From NCBI GenBank assembly GCA_963756515.1, contig CAVWNV010000010.1, positions 62,001 to 126,000 on the forward strand: a DNA stretch of 64,000 nucleotides, given 5' to 3'. The stretch comes from Bog-756 sp963756515 (GTDB lineage: Bacteria > Actinomycetota > Acidimicrobiia > Acidimicrobiales > RAAP-2). Shown piece by piece: positions 43,223 to 51,113 of the stretch. Both the position numbers and the translations under genes were made by a program. Positions within the stretch are counted from its first letter, which is position 1. Every line of letters begins with the position of its first letter. The notes beneath the pieces are model-generated. The model worked only from the letters and a program-made list of their open reading frames with translations. It had not been told where the DNA came from and made no database searches.

Positions 43223-44356
43223 CTACTGGGCGAGTGGTACCTGCCAGACCAGTTGGGTCCCACCGGCGTCGGGATGCTCGACGGAGAACTGTCCGTGCAG
43301 CTTGTCGGCTCGGCGGCGGAGGTTGCCGAGTCCGAGACCACCGCCTCGCTCGGCTGACGAGAAGCCACGACCGTTGTCCGTGACCCGCAGTCGACAGAGT
43401 TCGTCCGACACTTCGATGTCGACGGCTGCGGCCGAGGCGCCGGCGTGCCGGCCGATGTTGGTGACGGCCTCGCGGATGACGGCCATGAGATTCTCACGCA
43501 CGGTGTCGGGAATGGCGGTATCGATCGGGCCGTCGAACGACGCCCGGATGTCGAATCCGACCACAGGTCTGAGCTCCCGCAGCAGGGCGAGAACCTGGTC
43601 TCTGGCCCCCGGGCCCATCCCATCCGATCCGAGCTCGAAGATACTGGTGCGGACCTGGCGGATGGTGTCGTCCACATCCGCCACCACCTTGGTCAGGCGC
43701 TCGCCGGTTCGCTCGGCGGTCGGGTCGGACACCATGCTCTGGAGGGACAGGCCGATGGCGAAGAGTCGTTGGATCACGGTGTCGTGGAGGTCGCGGGCCA
43801 GGCGATCCCGTTCCTCGTACACGGCCACCTCTTGGACCCGCGCGTGGAGCCTGGCATTCTCGATGGCTATTCCGGCCGCCACGGCCAGGCCGCCGATCAG
43901 AGCCTCATCGTCGCTGGTGAACTCCGACCAGCCGATCTTGTCGGTGAGATAGAGGTTGCCGTAGACCTCATCCCGCACCTTGACGGGAACGCCCAGAAAA
44001 GACGTCATCGGTGGATGGCCGGGAGGGAACCCGAAGCTCGACTCGTGGGTCTGCAACTGGGCCGACCGCATCGGCCGCGGGTCCGAGATGAGCAGACCCA
44101 ACACGCCTCTCCCGGTCGGCCTCGTCCCTATCCTCGTCTCCTCCTCGGTATCCATTCCCGCCGTGACGAACTCCGAGAGCGCGGTGCCGTCCTCGTTGAG
44201 GACTCCGAGCGCTCCGTATCGTGCGTTGGTCATGGACCGGGCTTCGTCGACGATGTGACGGAGCAGGCTGGGCAGATCGAGATCGGCCTCGAGCAGAAGC
44301 GTCGCCTCCAGCACCCGGCGCAGCTTGGCGGGATCCTCTATCGAGTGATAGGGCAC
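43223..44356 (-). CDS. devS: DevS/DosS-type GAF sensor histidine kinase (single GAF)
   Basis: 377 aa from GTG 44356, preceded by GGAGG. One GAF domain (about 14-170) contains SFGFPPGHPPMTSFLGVPV, which aligns with the DosS GAF-A stretch where His149 ligates haem; here the His is residue 114. HisKA_3 follows with phosphoacceptor RDLHDTVIQRLFAIGL (His191), then HATPase_c VTDNGRGFSSAERGGGLGLGN. DosS has two GAF domains; GAF-B is absent. It should sense O2, NO, CO or redox and phosphorylate the divergent DevR. Confidence 0.9.
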   Translation of the reverse strand: MPYHSIEDPAKLRRVLEATLLLEADLDLPSLLRHIVDEARSMTNARYGALGVLNEDGTALSEFVTAGMDTEEETRIGTRPTGRGVLGLLISDPRPMRSAQLQTHESSFGFPPGHPPMTSFLGVPVKVRDEVYGNLYLTDKIGWSEFTSDDEALIGGLAVAAGIAIENARLHARVQEVAVYEERDRLARDLHDTVIQRLFAIGLSLQSMVSDPTAERTGERLTKVVADVDDTIRQVRTSIFELGSDGMGPGARDQVLALLRELRPVVGFDIRASFDGPIDTAIPDTVRENLMAVIREAVTNIGRHAGASAAAVDIEVSDELCRLRVTDNGRGFSSAERGGGLGLGNLRRRADKLHGQFSVEHPDAGGTQLVWQVPLAQ

Positions 44357-44425
44357 GATGCCTCCAAACGCCGGAACAACTAGTATTGCCGAGGCGGATG
44401 CTGGCACGTTAGCGCAGCTCCGAGC

Positions 44426-44439
44426 GCCCTGACCAGGGC
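44426..44439. promoter_or_regulatory. Palindrome upstream of devR
   Basis: A perfect 6-2-6 palindrome, GCCCTG-AC-CAGGGC, centred 40.5 bp before the devR GTG. It differs in sequence from the DosR-type boxes, so it may bind another regulator or simply form a hairpin. Confidence 0.35.
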
Positions 44440-44472
44440 GTCGAAGGTTGCAGACGGTTCGAAGGGAGCGGC

Positions 44473-45147
44473 GTGGCCAGCATCAGGGTCTTCCTTCTCG
44501 ACGACCACGAGATCGTCCGCACCGGGCTCCGCTCACTGCTCGAGGCCGAGGACGACTTCGTGGTCGTGGGCGAAGCGTCCACGGCGGCCGAGGCGCTGGC
44601 TCGTATCCCACCAACCCGACCGCACGTGGCCATTCTGGACGTCCGCCTCCCCGACGGCAGCGGCATCGATGTCTGTCGCGACGTCCGGTCGGGCGAACCG
44701 GACATCGCCTGCATCATGCTCACCTCCTACGCCGATGATGAGGCGTTGTTCGCGGCCGTCATGGCCGGTGCCTCCGGGTATGTCCTCAAGCAGGTGGGGG
44801 GCAGCAACCTGGTGGATGACGTACGCCGGGTGGCCAGTGGCCGGTCATTGCTCGATCCGGCCCTGGTGGCACAAGTCGTCGAGCGGTTGCAGGACGGGCC
44901 GGCCGAGGACCCCCTCCTGGCCGGCCTCACCCCTCAGGAGCGCCGGATCCTCGACCTCGTGGCCGAGGGTCAGACCAACCGGCAGATCGCCACCGCATTG
45001 TTCCTGGCCGAGAAGACGGTGAAGAACTACGTGTCGAACCTGCTGGCCAAGCTGGGCATGGAACGCCGGACCCAGGCGGCGAGCTACGCCACCAGGATGG
45101 CCGAGCGTGCCCACCGGGAGCAGCGAAGGGACGCCTCGGGCACCTGA
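44473..45147 (+). CDS. devR: DevR/DosR-type response regulator (NarL/LuxR family)
   Basis: 224 aa, GTG start after GAAGGGAG. Receiver domain: VFLLDDHEIVRTGLRSLLEAE (acid pocket Asp10/11), AILDVRLPDGSGIDVCRD (phospho-Asp56), LTSYADDEALFAAVMAGASGYVLKQ (Lys). The C-terminal LuxR HTH LTPQERRILDLVAEGQTNRQIATALFLAEKTVKNYVSNLLAKLGMERRTQA is nearly identical in pattern to mycobacterial DosR, including the KTVKNYVSxLLAKLGMERRTQA recognition region. It should activate promoters bearing the boxes found here. It is divergent from its kinase. Confidence 0.94.
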   Translation: MASIRVFLLDDHEIVRTGLRSLLEAEDDFVVVGEASTAAEALARIPPTRPHVAILDVRLPDGSGIDVCRDVRSGEPDIACIMLTSYADDEALFAAVMAGASGYVLKQVGGSNLVDDVRRVASGRSLLDPALVAQVVERLQDGPAEDPLLAGLTPQERRILDLVAEGQTNRQIATALFLAEKTVKNYVSNLLAKLGMERRTQAASYATRMAERAHREQRRDASGT

Positions 45148-45215
45148 GCTCCCGGCCGGAAGGACGGAAATTGTGGCCCGGTTCACTCCTCGGCCACACG
45201 GCCAGCCATGTCCGG

Positions 45216-45229
45216 GTGACTTATGGCCC
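45216..45229 (+). promoter_or_regulatory. DosR-box-like palindrome for 51-aa gene and stress operon
   Basis: Forward strand reads GTGACT-TA-TGGCCC, 10 of 14 positions of the DosR core. A -10-like TCCAAT lies at 45253-45258, so transcription would start near 45265 with a leader of about 35 bases before ATG 45300. Confidence 0.6.
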
Positions 45230-45299
45230 TACCGGCAGCGGCGTTCTTGGCGTCCAATGGGGACAGCAAGGACAGAGGATGCCGGGACAGGAGGCTGCC

Positions 45300-45455
45300 A
45301 TGAAGTATCCGATGGGACACCACCAACGGGAGGACCGGGGCCGTCGGTCGGCCCGTGTGGTCCTCAGCCCGTACTACCTCGATGACGTCGCGGTGACACG
45401 GCGCGAGTTCGAACAGCTCCGGCGCTCCGACGTCATGGTGATCGTCCCCCGTTGA
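45300..45455 (+). CDS. 51-aa uncharacterised protein under DosR-like box
   Basis: ATG 45300 follows AGGAGG at five bases, so translation initiation is strong. The peptide begins MKYPMGHHQREDRGRRSARVV, then LSPYYLDDVAVTRREFEQLRRSDVMVIVPR: a basic N-terminus, a Tyr-rich turn and one amphipathic helix. No signal or membrane segment and no recognised family. It is first in a run with the universal stress protein (29 bp later), HTH-PPOX and GNAT genes. Confidence 0.7.
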   Translation: MKYPMGHHQREDRGRRSARVVLSPYYLDDVAVTRREFEQLRRSDVMVIVPR

Positions 45456-45484
45456 ACGGCGGGACAGGGACGGGAGGAGGCGGC

Positions 45485-46489
45485 ATGGCAGTCTCAGGTC
45501 AGGAGGTCGCCGACAGCGTCGGCTCACACTCCATCGTGGTCGGGGTCGACGGCTCCGACCACTCCCGCCTGGCTGTCAAGTGGGCATGCGACGAGGCCGA
45601 CCGGCGGGGTTCACTCCTGAAACTGCTGTTCGCGGAGATCAGCGAGCCCGAGCATCTCCCCCCCTGGTACCGGGCCGGCCAGACCGTGGTCTCGGCCGGG
45701 GAGGCCGTTGTCGACGATGCCTTCGGGTTGGTGGTCACCCGCCACCCCTCGGTGGTAGCTCGCACCGAGGTGGTGGAGTGGCCCCCCGCGCTTGCCCTCA
45801 CGGTGGCCAGCCGAACCGCCGAACTCCTGGTGGTCGGCGCCCGCGGCCTGGGGGGCTTCAAGGAACTCCTACTCGGATCGGTCAGCGATCAGTGCATCCA
45901 GTATTCGCACTGCCCGGTGGTGGTCGTCTCCGAGGACCCCGACGAGTTGGAGGCACGTGAACTTCCCCCTCGGATCGTGGTCGGGATCGACGGATCCTTC
46001 GGATCCTCGCAAGCCCTCCGCTGGGCCTTGGACGAGGCCAGGATCCGGTCCGGGGTGGTCGAGGCCGTCACCATATGGCAGTACCCGCCGATCGGTGCCT
46101 TTGTGCTGGGTCCACCCGAGGGATTCGCCGCCCTCGGACAGGAGATCGTCGAGAGCGCCGTCGAGTTCCATGACAGGTGGGCACCCGACGTCCAGTTCCG
46201 GGCCACAGCCCACCTGGGCGCCACCGTCCCTTCGCTCCTCGACGCCTCCCGTGGCGCCGATCTCTTGGTGCTCGGTGCGAGGGGGCATGGCAGCTTCAGC
46301 GAAGCCCTGCTGGGATCGGTGGCCCACCAGTGTGCCCGTCATGCTCTGGGGGCCGTGGTTGTGACACGACCGGCGGCGAAGCCCATCGCTTCGTCATCCA
46401 ACCACTCCCCGGGTGAGGACGCGGAACGATCTGTCGACGGTGATCGACCGGTCATCTCGGTATCGACACCTGCCGGTGAACAACGGTGA
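45485..46489 (+). CDS. Tandem universal stress protein (UspA family)
   Basis: 334 aa from ATG 45485 with GGGAGGAGG upstream. Two Usp domains: residues about 14-155 (SIVVGVDGSDHSRLAVKWA, VVGARGLGGFKELLLGSVSDQC) and 165-305 (IVVGIDGSFGSSQALRWAL, LVLGARGHGSFSEALLGSVAHQC). Both keep the ATP-binding G-x2-G-x9-G(S) pattern. The tandem form matches Rv2623-like DosR regulon members. The tail after residue 305 is disordered. Its stop overlaps the next gene's GTG. Confidence 0.92.
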   Translation: MAVSGQEVADSVGSHSIVVGVDGSDHSRLAVKWACDEADRRGSLLKLLFAEISEPEHLPPWYRAGQTVVSAGEAVVDDAFGLVVTRHPSVVARTEVVEWPPALALTVASRTAELLVVGARGLGGFKELLLGSVSDQCIQYSHCPVVVVSEDPDELEARELPPRIVVGIDGSFGSSQALRWALDEARIRSGVVEAVTIWQYPPIGAFVLGPPEGFAALGQEIVESAVEFHDRWAPDVQFRATAHLGATVPSLLDASRGADLLVLGARGHGSFSEALLGSVAHQCARHALGAVVVTRPAAKPIASSSNHSPGEDAERSVDGDRPVISVSTPAGEQR

Positions 46490-47157
46490 GCGGGCCCACC
46501 ATGGGCACGGCCGGGGACCTCGGCCGCCGGGTGCGTGAGCGTCGGCACGAGCTCGGTCTCAACGTCGATGAGCTGGCATCGCGCTCCGGCATGAGCACGA
46601 ACTATCTCGCCGCGCTGGAGTCCAGGGGATCCCTGCAGCCGTCAAGGGCGGGGATGTGGAATCTGGCCGCTGCGCTCGAATGTTCGATCGATGACATCAC
46701 CGGAGTCGGCATGGACAGCCCCCCGGGCCGTCCTCGATCGTCCGGTGGGAAACATATCGAGGAGTTGGCTGCCGACGAGTGTGCGACACTCGTCGCTCCC
46801 GGGGGCATCGGGCGGTTCGTCTTTCTGGATGAACGCGGCCCGGTGGCATGGCCGGTGAACTTCCGGACCCTCGACGGCGATGTCGTCTTCAGAACCGGGA
46901 CCGAGTCCTCGGTGCTCAAGCACCTGGCTGATGCCGACACCTCCTTCGAGGTAGATCGGTTGGACGATGCCCTGACCGAGGGGTGGAGCGTCCTCATGAC
47001 CGGCCAGAGCCGGGTTGTCACCGATCCGACCGAGCGAAGTCGCGCCGAGTCACTCGGCGTGGAGCCGTGGGCCGGAGGCTCCCATGATGCCTACGTACGA
47101 TTGTCACCCGACACGATCACCGGCCGGCGGATCCGGCGATCACATGGCCATGGATAG
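46486..47157 (+). CDS. XRE-HTH fused to PPOX-fold domain
   Basis: 223 aa from GTG 46486 (GTGA overlap; ATG 46501 is alternative). Residues about 9-65 form an XRE HTH (LGRRVRERRHELGLNVDELASRSGMSTNYLAALE), and 85-215 a PPOX split barrel (GRFVFLDERGPVAWPVNFRTLDGDVVFRT, SVLKHLADADTSFEVDRLDDAL, WSVLMTGQSRVV). The fusion suggests a flavin- or F420-responsive DNA-binding protein. It is translated with the universal stress protein and GNAT genes. The ligand is unknown. Confidence 0.85.
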   Translation: MSGPTMGTAGDLGRRVRERRHELGLNVDELASRSGMSTNYLAALESRGSLQPSRAGMWNLAAALECSIDDITGVGMDSPPGRPRSSGGKHIEELAADECATLVAPGGIGRFVFLDERGPVAWPVNFRTLDGDVVFRTGTESSVLKHLADADTSFEVDRLDDALTEGWSVLMTGQSRVVTDPTERSRAESLGVEPWAGGSHDAYVRLSPDTITGRRIRRSHGHG

Positions 47158-47749
47158 CGTCGATCCATGCCACGGGGCGGATGATCACGATCGTTATCCG
47201 TCGGAATTGGCGTGCGAGGTCCGGACGACATCCGGCACGGTGCTGCGCCTGCGCCCGATTCGTCCCGACGATGAGTACCGACTCCGCCAATTCCACGAGC
47301 ATCTCTCAGAACGCTCCGTGTACCTCCGCTACTTCTTCCTGCACCCGAGGCTCTCGACCAAGGAGGTCGATCGGTTCACCCATGTCGACTACGTGGACCG
47401 GTTGGCCCTGATCGCAGAAGACCGGGGGCGCATCATCGCCGTCGGACGCTACGAACGGATTCCGGATACGACCGAGGCGGAAGTGGCCTTCGTCGTGGCC
47501 GACGAGGCCCAGCATCAGGGCATCGGTACCCAGCTGCTGGCGCACTTGGCCGAGGCTGCGGTCGCCAACGGCATCACCGTGTTCGAAGCTCAGACCCTGG
47601 CCGAGAACCGGGCCATGCTCGACGTCTTCCTGAACTCGGGATTCCCGGTGGAATCACACTGTGAATACGGCACCGTCCACATCCGGTTCCCGATCGCTCC
47701 GGACCCGGCAGCCGTCAGCGCCGATCCGCACGTGGACGTCCCCGGGTGA
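47144..47749 (+). CDS. GNAT family N-acetyltransferase
   Basis: 201 aa from ATG 47144, overlapping the preceding gene by 14 bp. It has RLRPIRPDDEYRLRQFHEHLSERSVYLRYF at the N-terminus, which resembles the acetyltransferase domain of Pat-type protein acetyltransferases, and the acetyl-CoA loop VADEAQHQGIGTQLLAHLAEAA. The stand-alone domain (no cNMP-binding part) may acetylate proteins or small molecules during stress. It ends the forward operon. Confidence 0.88.
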   Translation: MAMDSVDPCHGADDHDRYPSELACEVRTTSGTVLRLRPIRPDDEYRLRQFHEHLSERSVYLRYFFLHPRLSTKEVDRFTHVDYVDRLALIAEDRGRIIAVGRYERIPDTTEAEVAFVVADEAQHQGIGTQLLAHLAEAAVANGITVFEAQTLAENRAMLDVFLNSGFPVESHCEYGTVHIRFPIAPDPAAVSADPHVDVPG

Positions 47750-47776
47750 ACAGGGGGATCCGGCCGTCGGAGGGGG

Positions 47777-48199
47777 TCACCCGTCCTCGTGACGCAGTTC
47801 GAACCGACGCCCGGTCAGAAGGTCGGGCCGGATGACCAGCACATGGTCCCCCGGCTCGGGCACGAGGGGGGTGGCCGCCAGGTCGAGTTCGGCACCGGTC
47901 GGTGAACTGATCACGGTGGCCAAGCCGCGGACGAGGACACTCCAGGCCCCACCATCAGGATCGACCCGGTCGACTTCGAACGCCACCAACGTGTTGTCCG
48001 CGGCGTCGGCCAAGAATCCGGAACCGATCCGCGCCTGGATCTGGCCGTCGTGGACAGTGAAGTTCACCGGAAGCACCACCGGGGCCTGATCCGTCGCCAC
48101 CCCGATCCGGCCGACCAGTTCGAGCTTGGCCGCGGTGGCCAGAAGCCGCCTGCACTCGGGGGGATCGAGCACGACGGAGCCACGTTGATCGATCCACAT
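47777..48199 (-). CDS. PPOX-fold flavin/F420-binding-type protein
   Basis: 140 aa from ATG 48199. LDPPECRRLLATAAKLELVGRIGVATDQAPVVLPVNFTV then FLADAADNTLVAFEVDRVD, GGAWSVLVRGLATVISSP and LVIRPDLLTGRRFEL follow the same pattern as the PPOX proteins at 42.7 and 46.5 kb. A DosR-like box is centred 42.5 bp before the ATG, and CATAGT sits at the -10 position, so the message is probably leaderless. Confidence 0.88.
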   Translation of the reverse strand: MWIDQRGSVVLDPPECRRLLATAAKLELVGRIGVATDQAPVVLPVNFTVHDGQIQARIGSGFLADAADNTLVAFEVDRVDPDGGAWSVLVRGLATVISSPTGAELDLAATPLVPEPGDHVLVIRPDLLTGRRFELRHEDG

Positions 48200-48234
48200 G
48201 GGATCACTATGGCAGCCGGTACGGAGCTGCACCA

Positions 48235-48248
48235 GTGACCTTCGGCCC
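48235..48248 (-). promoter_or_regulatory. DosR-box-like palindrome upstream of PPOX-fold gene
   Basis: The top strand reads GTGACC-TT-CGGCCC (10 of 14 to the DosR core, a palindromic site). It is centred 42.5 bp upstream of ATG 48199 on the reverse strand. Confidence 0.6.
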
Positions 48249-48518
48249 TTGTCAGCGTCTCTGCCGACACGGAGAATTGGAGGGTCGGCGTGGCCGGTGC
48301 CCCATGGGCCCATGAGTGTTCGGGAGTCGAATGAAGGTGCATGCCGGCGTTGGAGTGTGGACGTTCGTGTCCCGCATGACGTCGGCCGACAGCAGACCCC
48401 CGGGGCGGCGGGTGGTCCCCGTGGGTCGCGAACGGCCCCGCTCCTCTCCTGCGTGCCCCGGTGGACATTCCCATGGGGATGCGACTGCTCGTCCGTACAA
48501 TGTGATGAGGTGAGTGCG
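48249..48518. other. Divergent intergenic region before ABC transporter
   Basis: About 270 bp beyond the DosR-like box contain no credible gene. A -10-like TACAAT occurs at 48496-48501, about 9 bp before GTG 48510 of the ABC ATPase, so a near-leaderless transcript is possible; no good -35 accompanies it. Confidence 0.45.
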
Positions 48519-49436
48519 GTGACGACGATGGCGATACGCACCGAGGGCTTGACCAAGCGTTACGGAGACTCCGTCGTCCTCGACCACCTCGACCTCGAGG
48601 TGCCCCCCGGTGAGGTACTGGGCTATCTCGGACCCAACGGGGCCGGTAAGACCACCACCATTCGCTTGTTGTTGGGACTGGCCCGGGCCAGCGAGGGACG
48701 GGCCCGGATCTTCGGGCTGGACAGCGCCGGCCGACCGGCGGAAACCCACCGCCGACTGGCCTTTGTCGGCGGCGAAGCAAATCTGTGGCCCTCACTCACG
48801 GGTGCCGAGACCCTGGCCCTGTTGGGCCGCGTTCACGGATCGGTCGACAGCAGCTACCGGGACGAGCTGGCTGATCGATTTGATCTCGATCCCACGAAGA
48901 AGGTCCGGGCCTACTCCAAGGGGAACCGGCAGAAGGTCATCCTGATTGCGGCCCTCATGGCCCGACCCGATCTCCTGATCCTCGACGAGCCGACCAACGG
49001 GCTCGACCCGCTGATGGAGCAGGCATTCCGCCTCAGTATCCATGAGGCTCGGGACCGGGGCCAGACGGTCTTTCTCTCGTCGCACATCATGAGCGAGGTC
49101 GAGGCGCTCTGTGACCGGGTCGCCATCCTCCGCCGCGGTGAGCTGGTCGAGGTGGGAACACTGGCCGACATGCGCCACCTCAGCGCCCTGATCGTCGAAG
49201 CGACCTTCGAGGGTCGGGTACCCGACGTGTCCGGTGTCCCCGGGGTCACCGCGGCCGAGGAGGTCGGCCACACCGTGCGCTGGCACGTCCGGGGCCCGAT
49301 CGAGCCACTGCTCGAGGTAGTGGCCCGGTCCGGCGTCACCCGGCTTCTCAGTCGGGAACCCTCGTTGGAGGAGCTCTTCCTGGCCCAGTACGGCGGGGAC
49401 CGGCCGGTGTCAGCCGGCCGGCACGATGACGGCTGA
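48519..49436 (+). CDS. ABC transporter ATP-binding protein (ABC-2 exporter type)
   Basis: About 305 aa from GTG 48519 (GAGG eight bases upstream; GTG 48510 and ATG 48528 are alternatives). Walker A GPNGAGKTTTIRLLLGL, signature region AYSKGNRQKVILIAAL (YSKGNRQ in place of LSGGQ), Walker B DLLILDEPTNGLDPL and the switch His in SSHIMSE are clear. It belongs to the DrrA/CcmA-like group energising export. Its stop overlaps the permease start by 11 bp, so they form a two-gene exporter. Confidence 0.92.
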   Translation: MTTMAIRTEGLTKRYGDSVVLDHLDLEVPPGEVLGYLGPNGAGKTTTIRLLLGLARASEGRARIFGLDSAGRPAETHRRLAFVGGEANLWPSLTGAETLALLGRVHGSVDSSYRDELADRFDLDPTKKVRAYSKGNRQKVILIAALMARPDLLILDEPTNGLDPLMEQAFRLSIHEARDRGQTVFLSSHIMSEVEALCDRVAILRRGELVEVGTLADMRHLSALIVEATFEGRVPDVSGVPGVTAAEEVGHTVRWHVRGPIEPLLEVVARSGVTRLLSREPSLEELFLAQYGGDRPVSAGRHDDG

Positions 49437-51072
49437 CGTCGCCGTCCGAGGTACGGTCCCGACAGCTCGGTCGGCGAGGACGGTGATTGCCGAGCTGACC
49501 GCCCGAAAGGCGGTCAGGTCAGGCCTGATCTGGGGCTGTGTCTTCGGGCTCGCCATCGCCTCGTCCGCTCTCAGCTACTCGAAGCTCTACAGCACCCAAG
49601 CCCAGCGCGTCGCCCTGGCCTCCAGCTACGGGTCGAACAAGGCGACGGCCGCCCTCTTCGGACCGGCGCCCAGGCTCCAGACGGTGGCCGGATTCACCGC
49701 ATTCAAGATCGGCATGACCCTGATGATCCTGGGAGCAGTCTGGGGACTCCTGATCAGTACCCGGCTGCTGCGGGGCGAGGAGGACGAAGAGCGGTGGGAA
49801 CTGCTGCTCACCGGTCAGACGACCCGACGGGGAGCCACCGGCCAGGCGTTGGGGGGTTTGGCGGCTGGTGTTGTCATGCTGTGGGTGCTCACCGCTGCGA
49901 TCACCGTGCTCACCGGACTGGACTCCAGCGTCTCGTTCGCCGCAGGTCCGGTGCTCTACTTCGCTCTGGCCATGGTGGCGACGGCCGTCATGTTCCTGGG
50001 GGTTGGAGCGGTGACGAGCCAGCTGGCGGCCACCCGGCGGCAGGCGGCCACGTATGGTGCGGTATTCCTCGGGGTGGCCTACGCCGTCCGGATGATCGCC
50101 GATGCCGGCGTCGGGCTCCACTGGTTGCTCTGGGTGTCCCCACTGGGTTGGGTCGAGGAGCTCCAACCCCTCACCGACCCGCGGCCACTGGTCCTGCTGC
50201 CGATCGCGGGACTCACCGGGGCCCTGGCGCTCGGGGCGGTGCACCTGGCGGGAAGGCGCGATGTCGGGGCGAGTATCGTCGCCGACCGGATCCATGAGCG
50301 ACCTCGGCTCCGTCTGCTCCGCGGGCCGACGGGGTTGGCCATCCGCCTGACCGGATCCACCGTGCTCGGGTGGTGGGCGGCGATCGCCATCTCCGGACTC
50401 CTGTACGGGCTGATCGCCAAGTCAGCCGGAGCCACCATCGCCGGATCCTCCGTCAAAACCGTCTTCTCCAAGCTGGGCGCCACCGGGACGGGGGCCGAGG
50501 CGGTGCTCGGCGTCTGTTTTCTGGTCATCGCCGTCCTGGTGGCTCTGGTCGGTGCCGGTCAGCTCACGGCGGCCCGGAGCGAGGAGGCCACGGGCCGGCT
50601 CGACCAGCTGCTCGCCCTGCCGCTGTCCCGCGGCCACTGGCTCGGAGGCCGGCTGTCGGCGGCCGTGACCGTGCTGGTGGTGAGCGGCCTGGTCTCGGGG
50701 TTCTTCGCCTGGGTGGGGACCTCCACCCAGGGCTCCGGGGTCGGGCTGGCCACGCTGCTCGGAGCGGGCGTAAACGTGATCCCTCCGGCCGTCGTCATCC
50801 TGGGCGTCGGTGCGCTGGCCTTCGGCCTGGCCCCACGGTCGACCTCGACCGTCGTCTACGGCTATCTGGGCTGGTCCTTGCTCGTCGTGATCGTCGGCGG
50901 GTTCGGAGCCGCCGACCACTGGATCCTCGATACCTCGGTCTTCCACCAGATGGCCTCGGCCCCGGCCCGACCGCCCAACTGGTCAGCGAACGCGGTGATG
51001 GTCCTGTTGGGAAGCTCGTTGGCCCTTTTCGGAGGACTCGCCTTCGAGCGTCGGGATGTCGAGGGTGCCTGA
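49426..51072 (+). CDS. ABC-2 type transport permease
   Basis: 548 aa with roughly twelve hydrophobic segments in two similar halves (GLIWGCVFGLAIASSAL near residue 33 and the second half from about 300, WWAAIAISGLLYGLIAK). A cytosolic EEDEERWELLLTGQTTRRG loop after the third segment is typical of LanFEG/ABC-2 two-in-one permeases. With the ATPase it should export a lipid, peptide or drug-like compound. Substrate is unknown. Confidence 0.88.
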   Translation: MTADVAVRGTVPTARSARTVIAELTARKAVRSGLIWGCVFGLAIASSALSYSKLYSTQAQRVALASSYGSNKATAALFGPAPRLQTVAGFTAFKIGMTLMILGAVWGLLISTRLLRGEEDEERWELLLTGQTTRRGATGQALGGLAAGVVMLWVLTAAITVLTGLDSSVSFAAGPVLYFALAMVATAVMFLGVGAVTSQLAATRRQAATYGAVFLGVAYAVRMIADAGVGLHWLLWVSPLGWVEELQPLTDPRPLVLLPIAGLTGALALGAVHLAGRRDVGASIVADRIHERPRLRLLRGPTGLAIRLTGSTVLGWWAAIAISGLLYGLIAKSAGATIAGSSVKTVFSKLGATGTGAEAVLGVCFLVIAVLVALVGAGQLTAARSEEATGRLDQLLALPLSRGHWLGGRLSAAVTVLVVSGLVSGFFAWVGTSTQGSGVGLATLLGAGVNVIPPAVVILGVGALAFGLAPRSTSTVVYGYLGWSLLVVIVGGFGAADHWILDTSVFHQMASAPARPPNWSANAVMVLLGSSLALFGGLAFERRDVEGA

Positions 51073-51113
51073 CGCGGCATCGGTGCACGGGCCGCGGCGC
51101 GCTCCCGGTCCGG

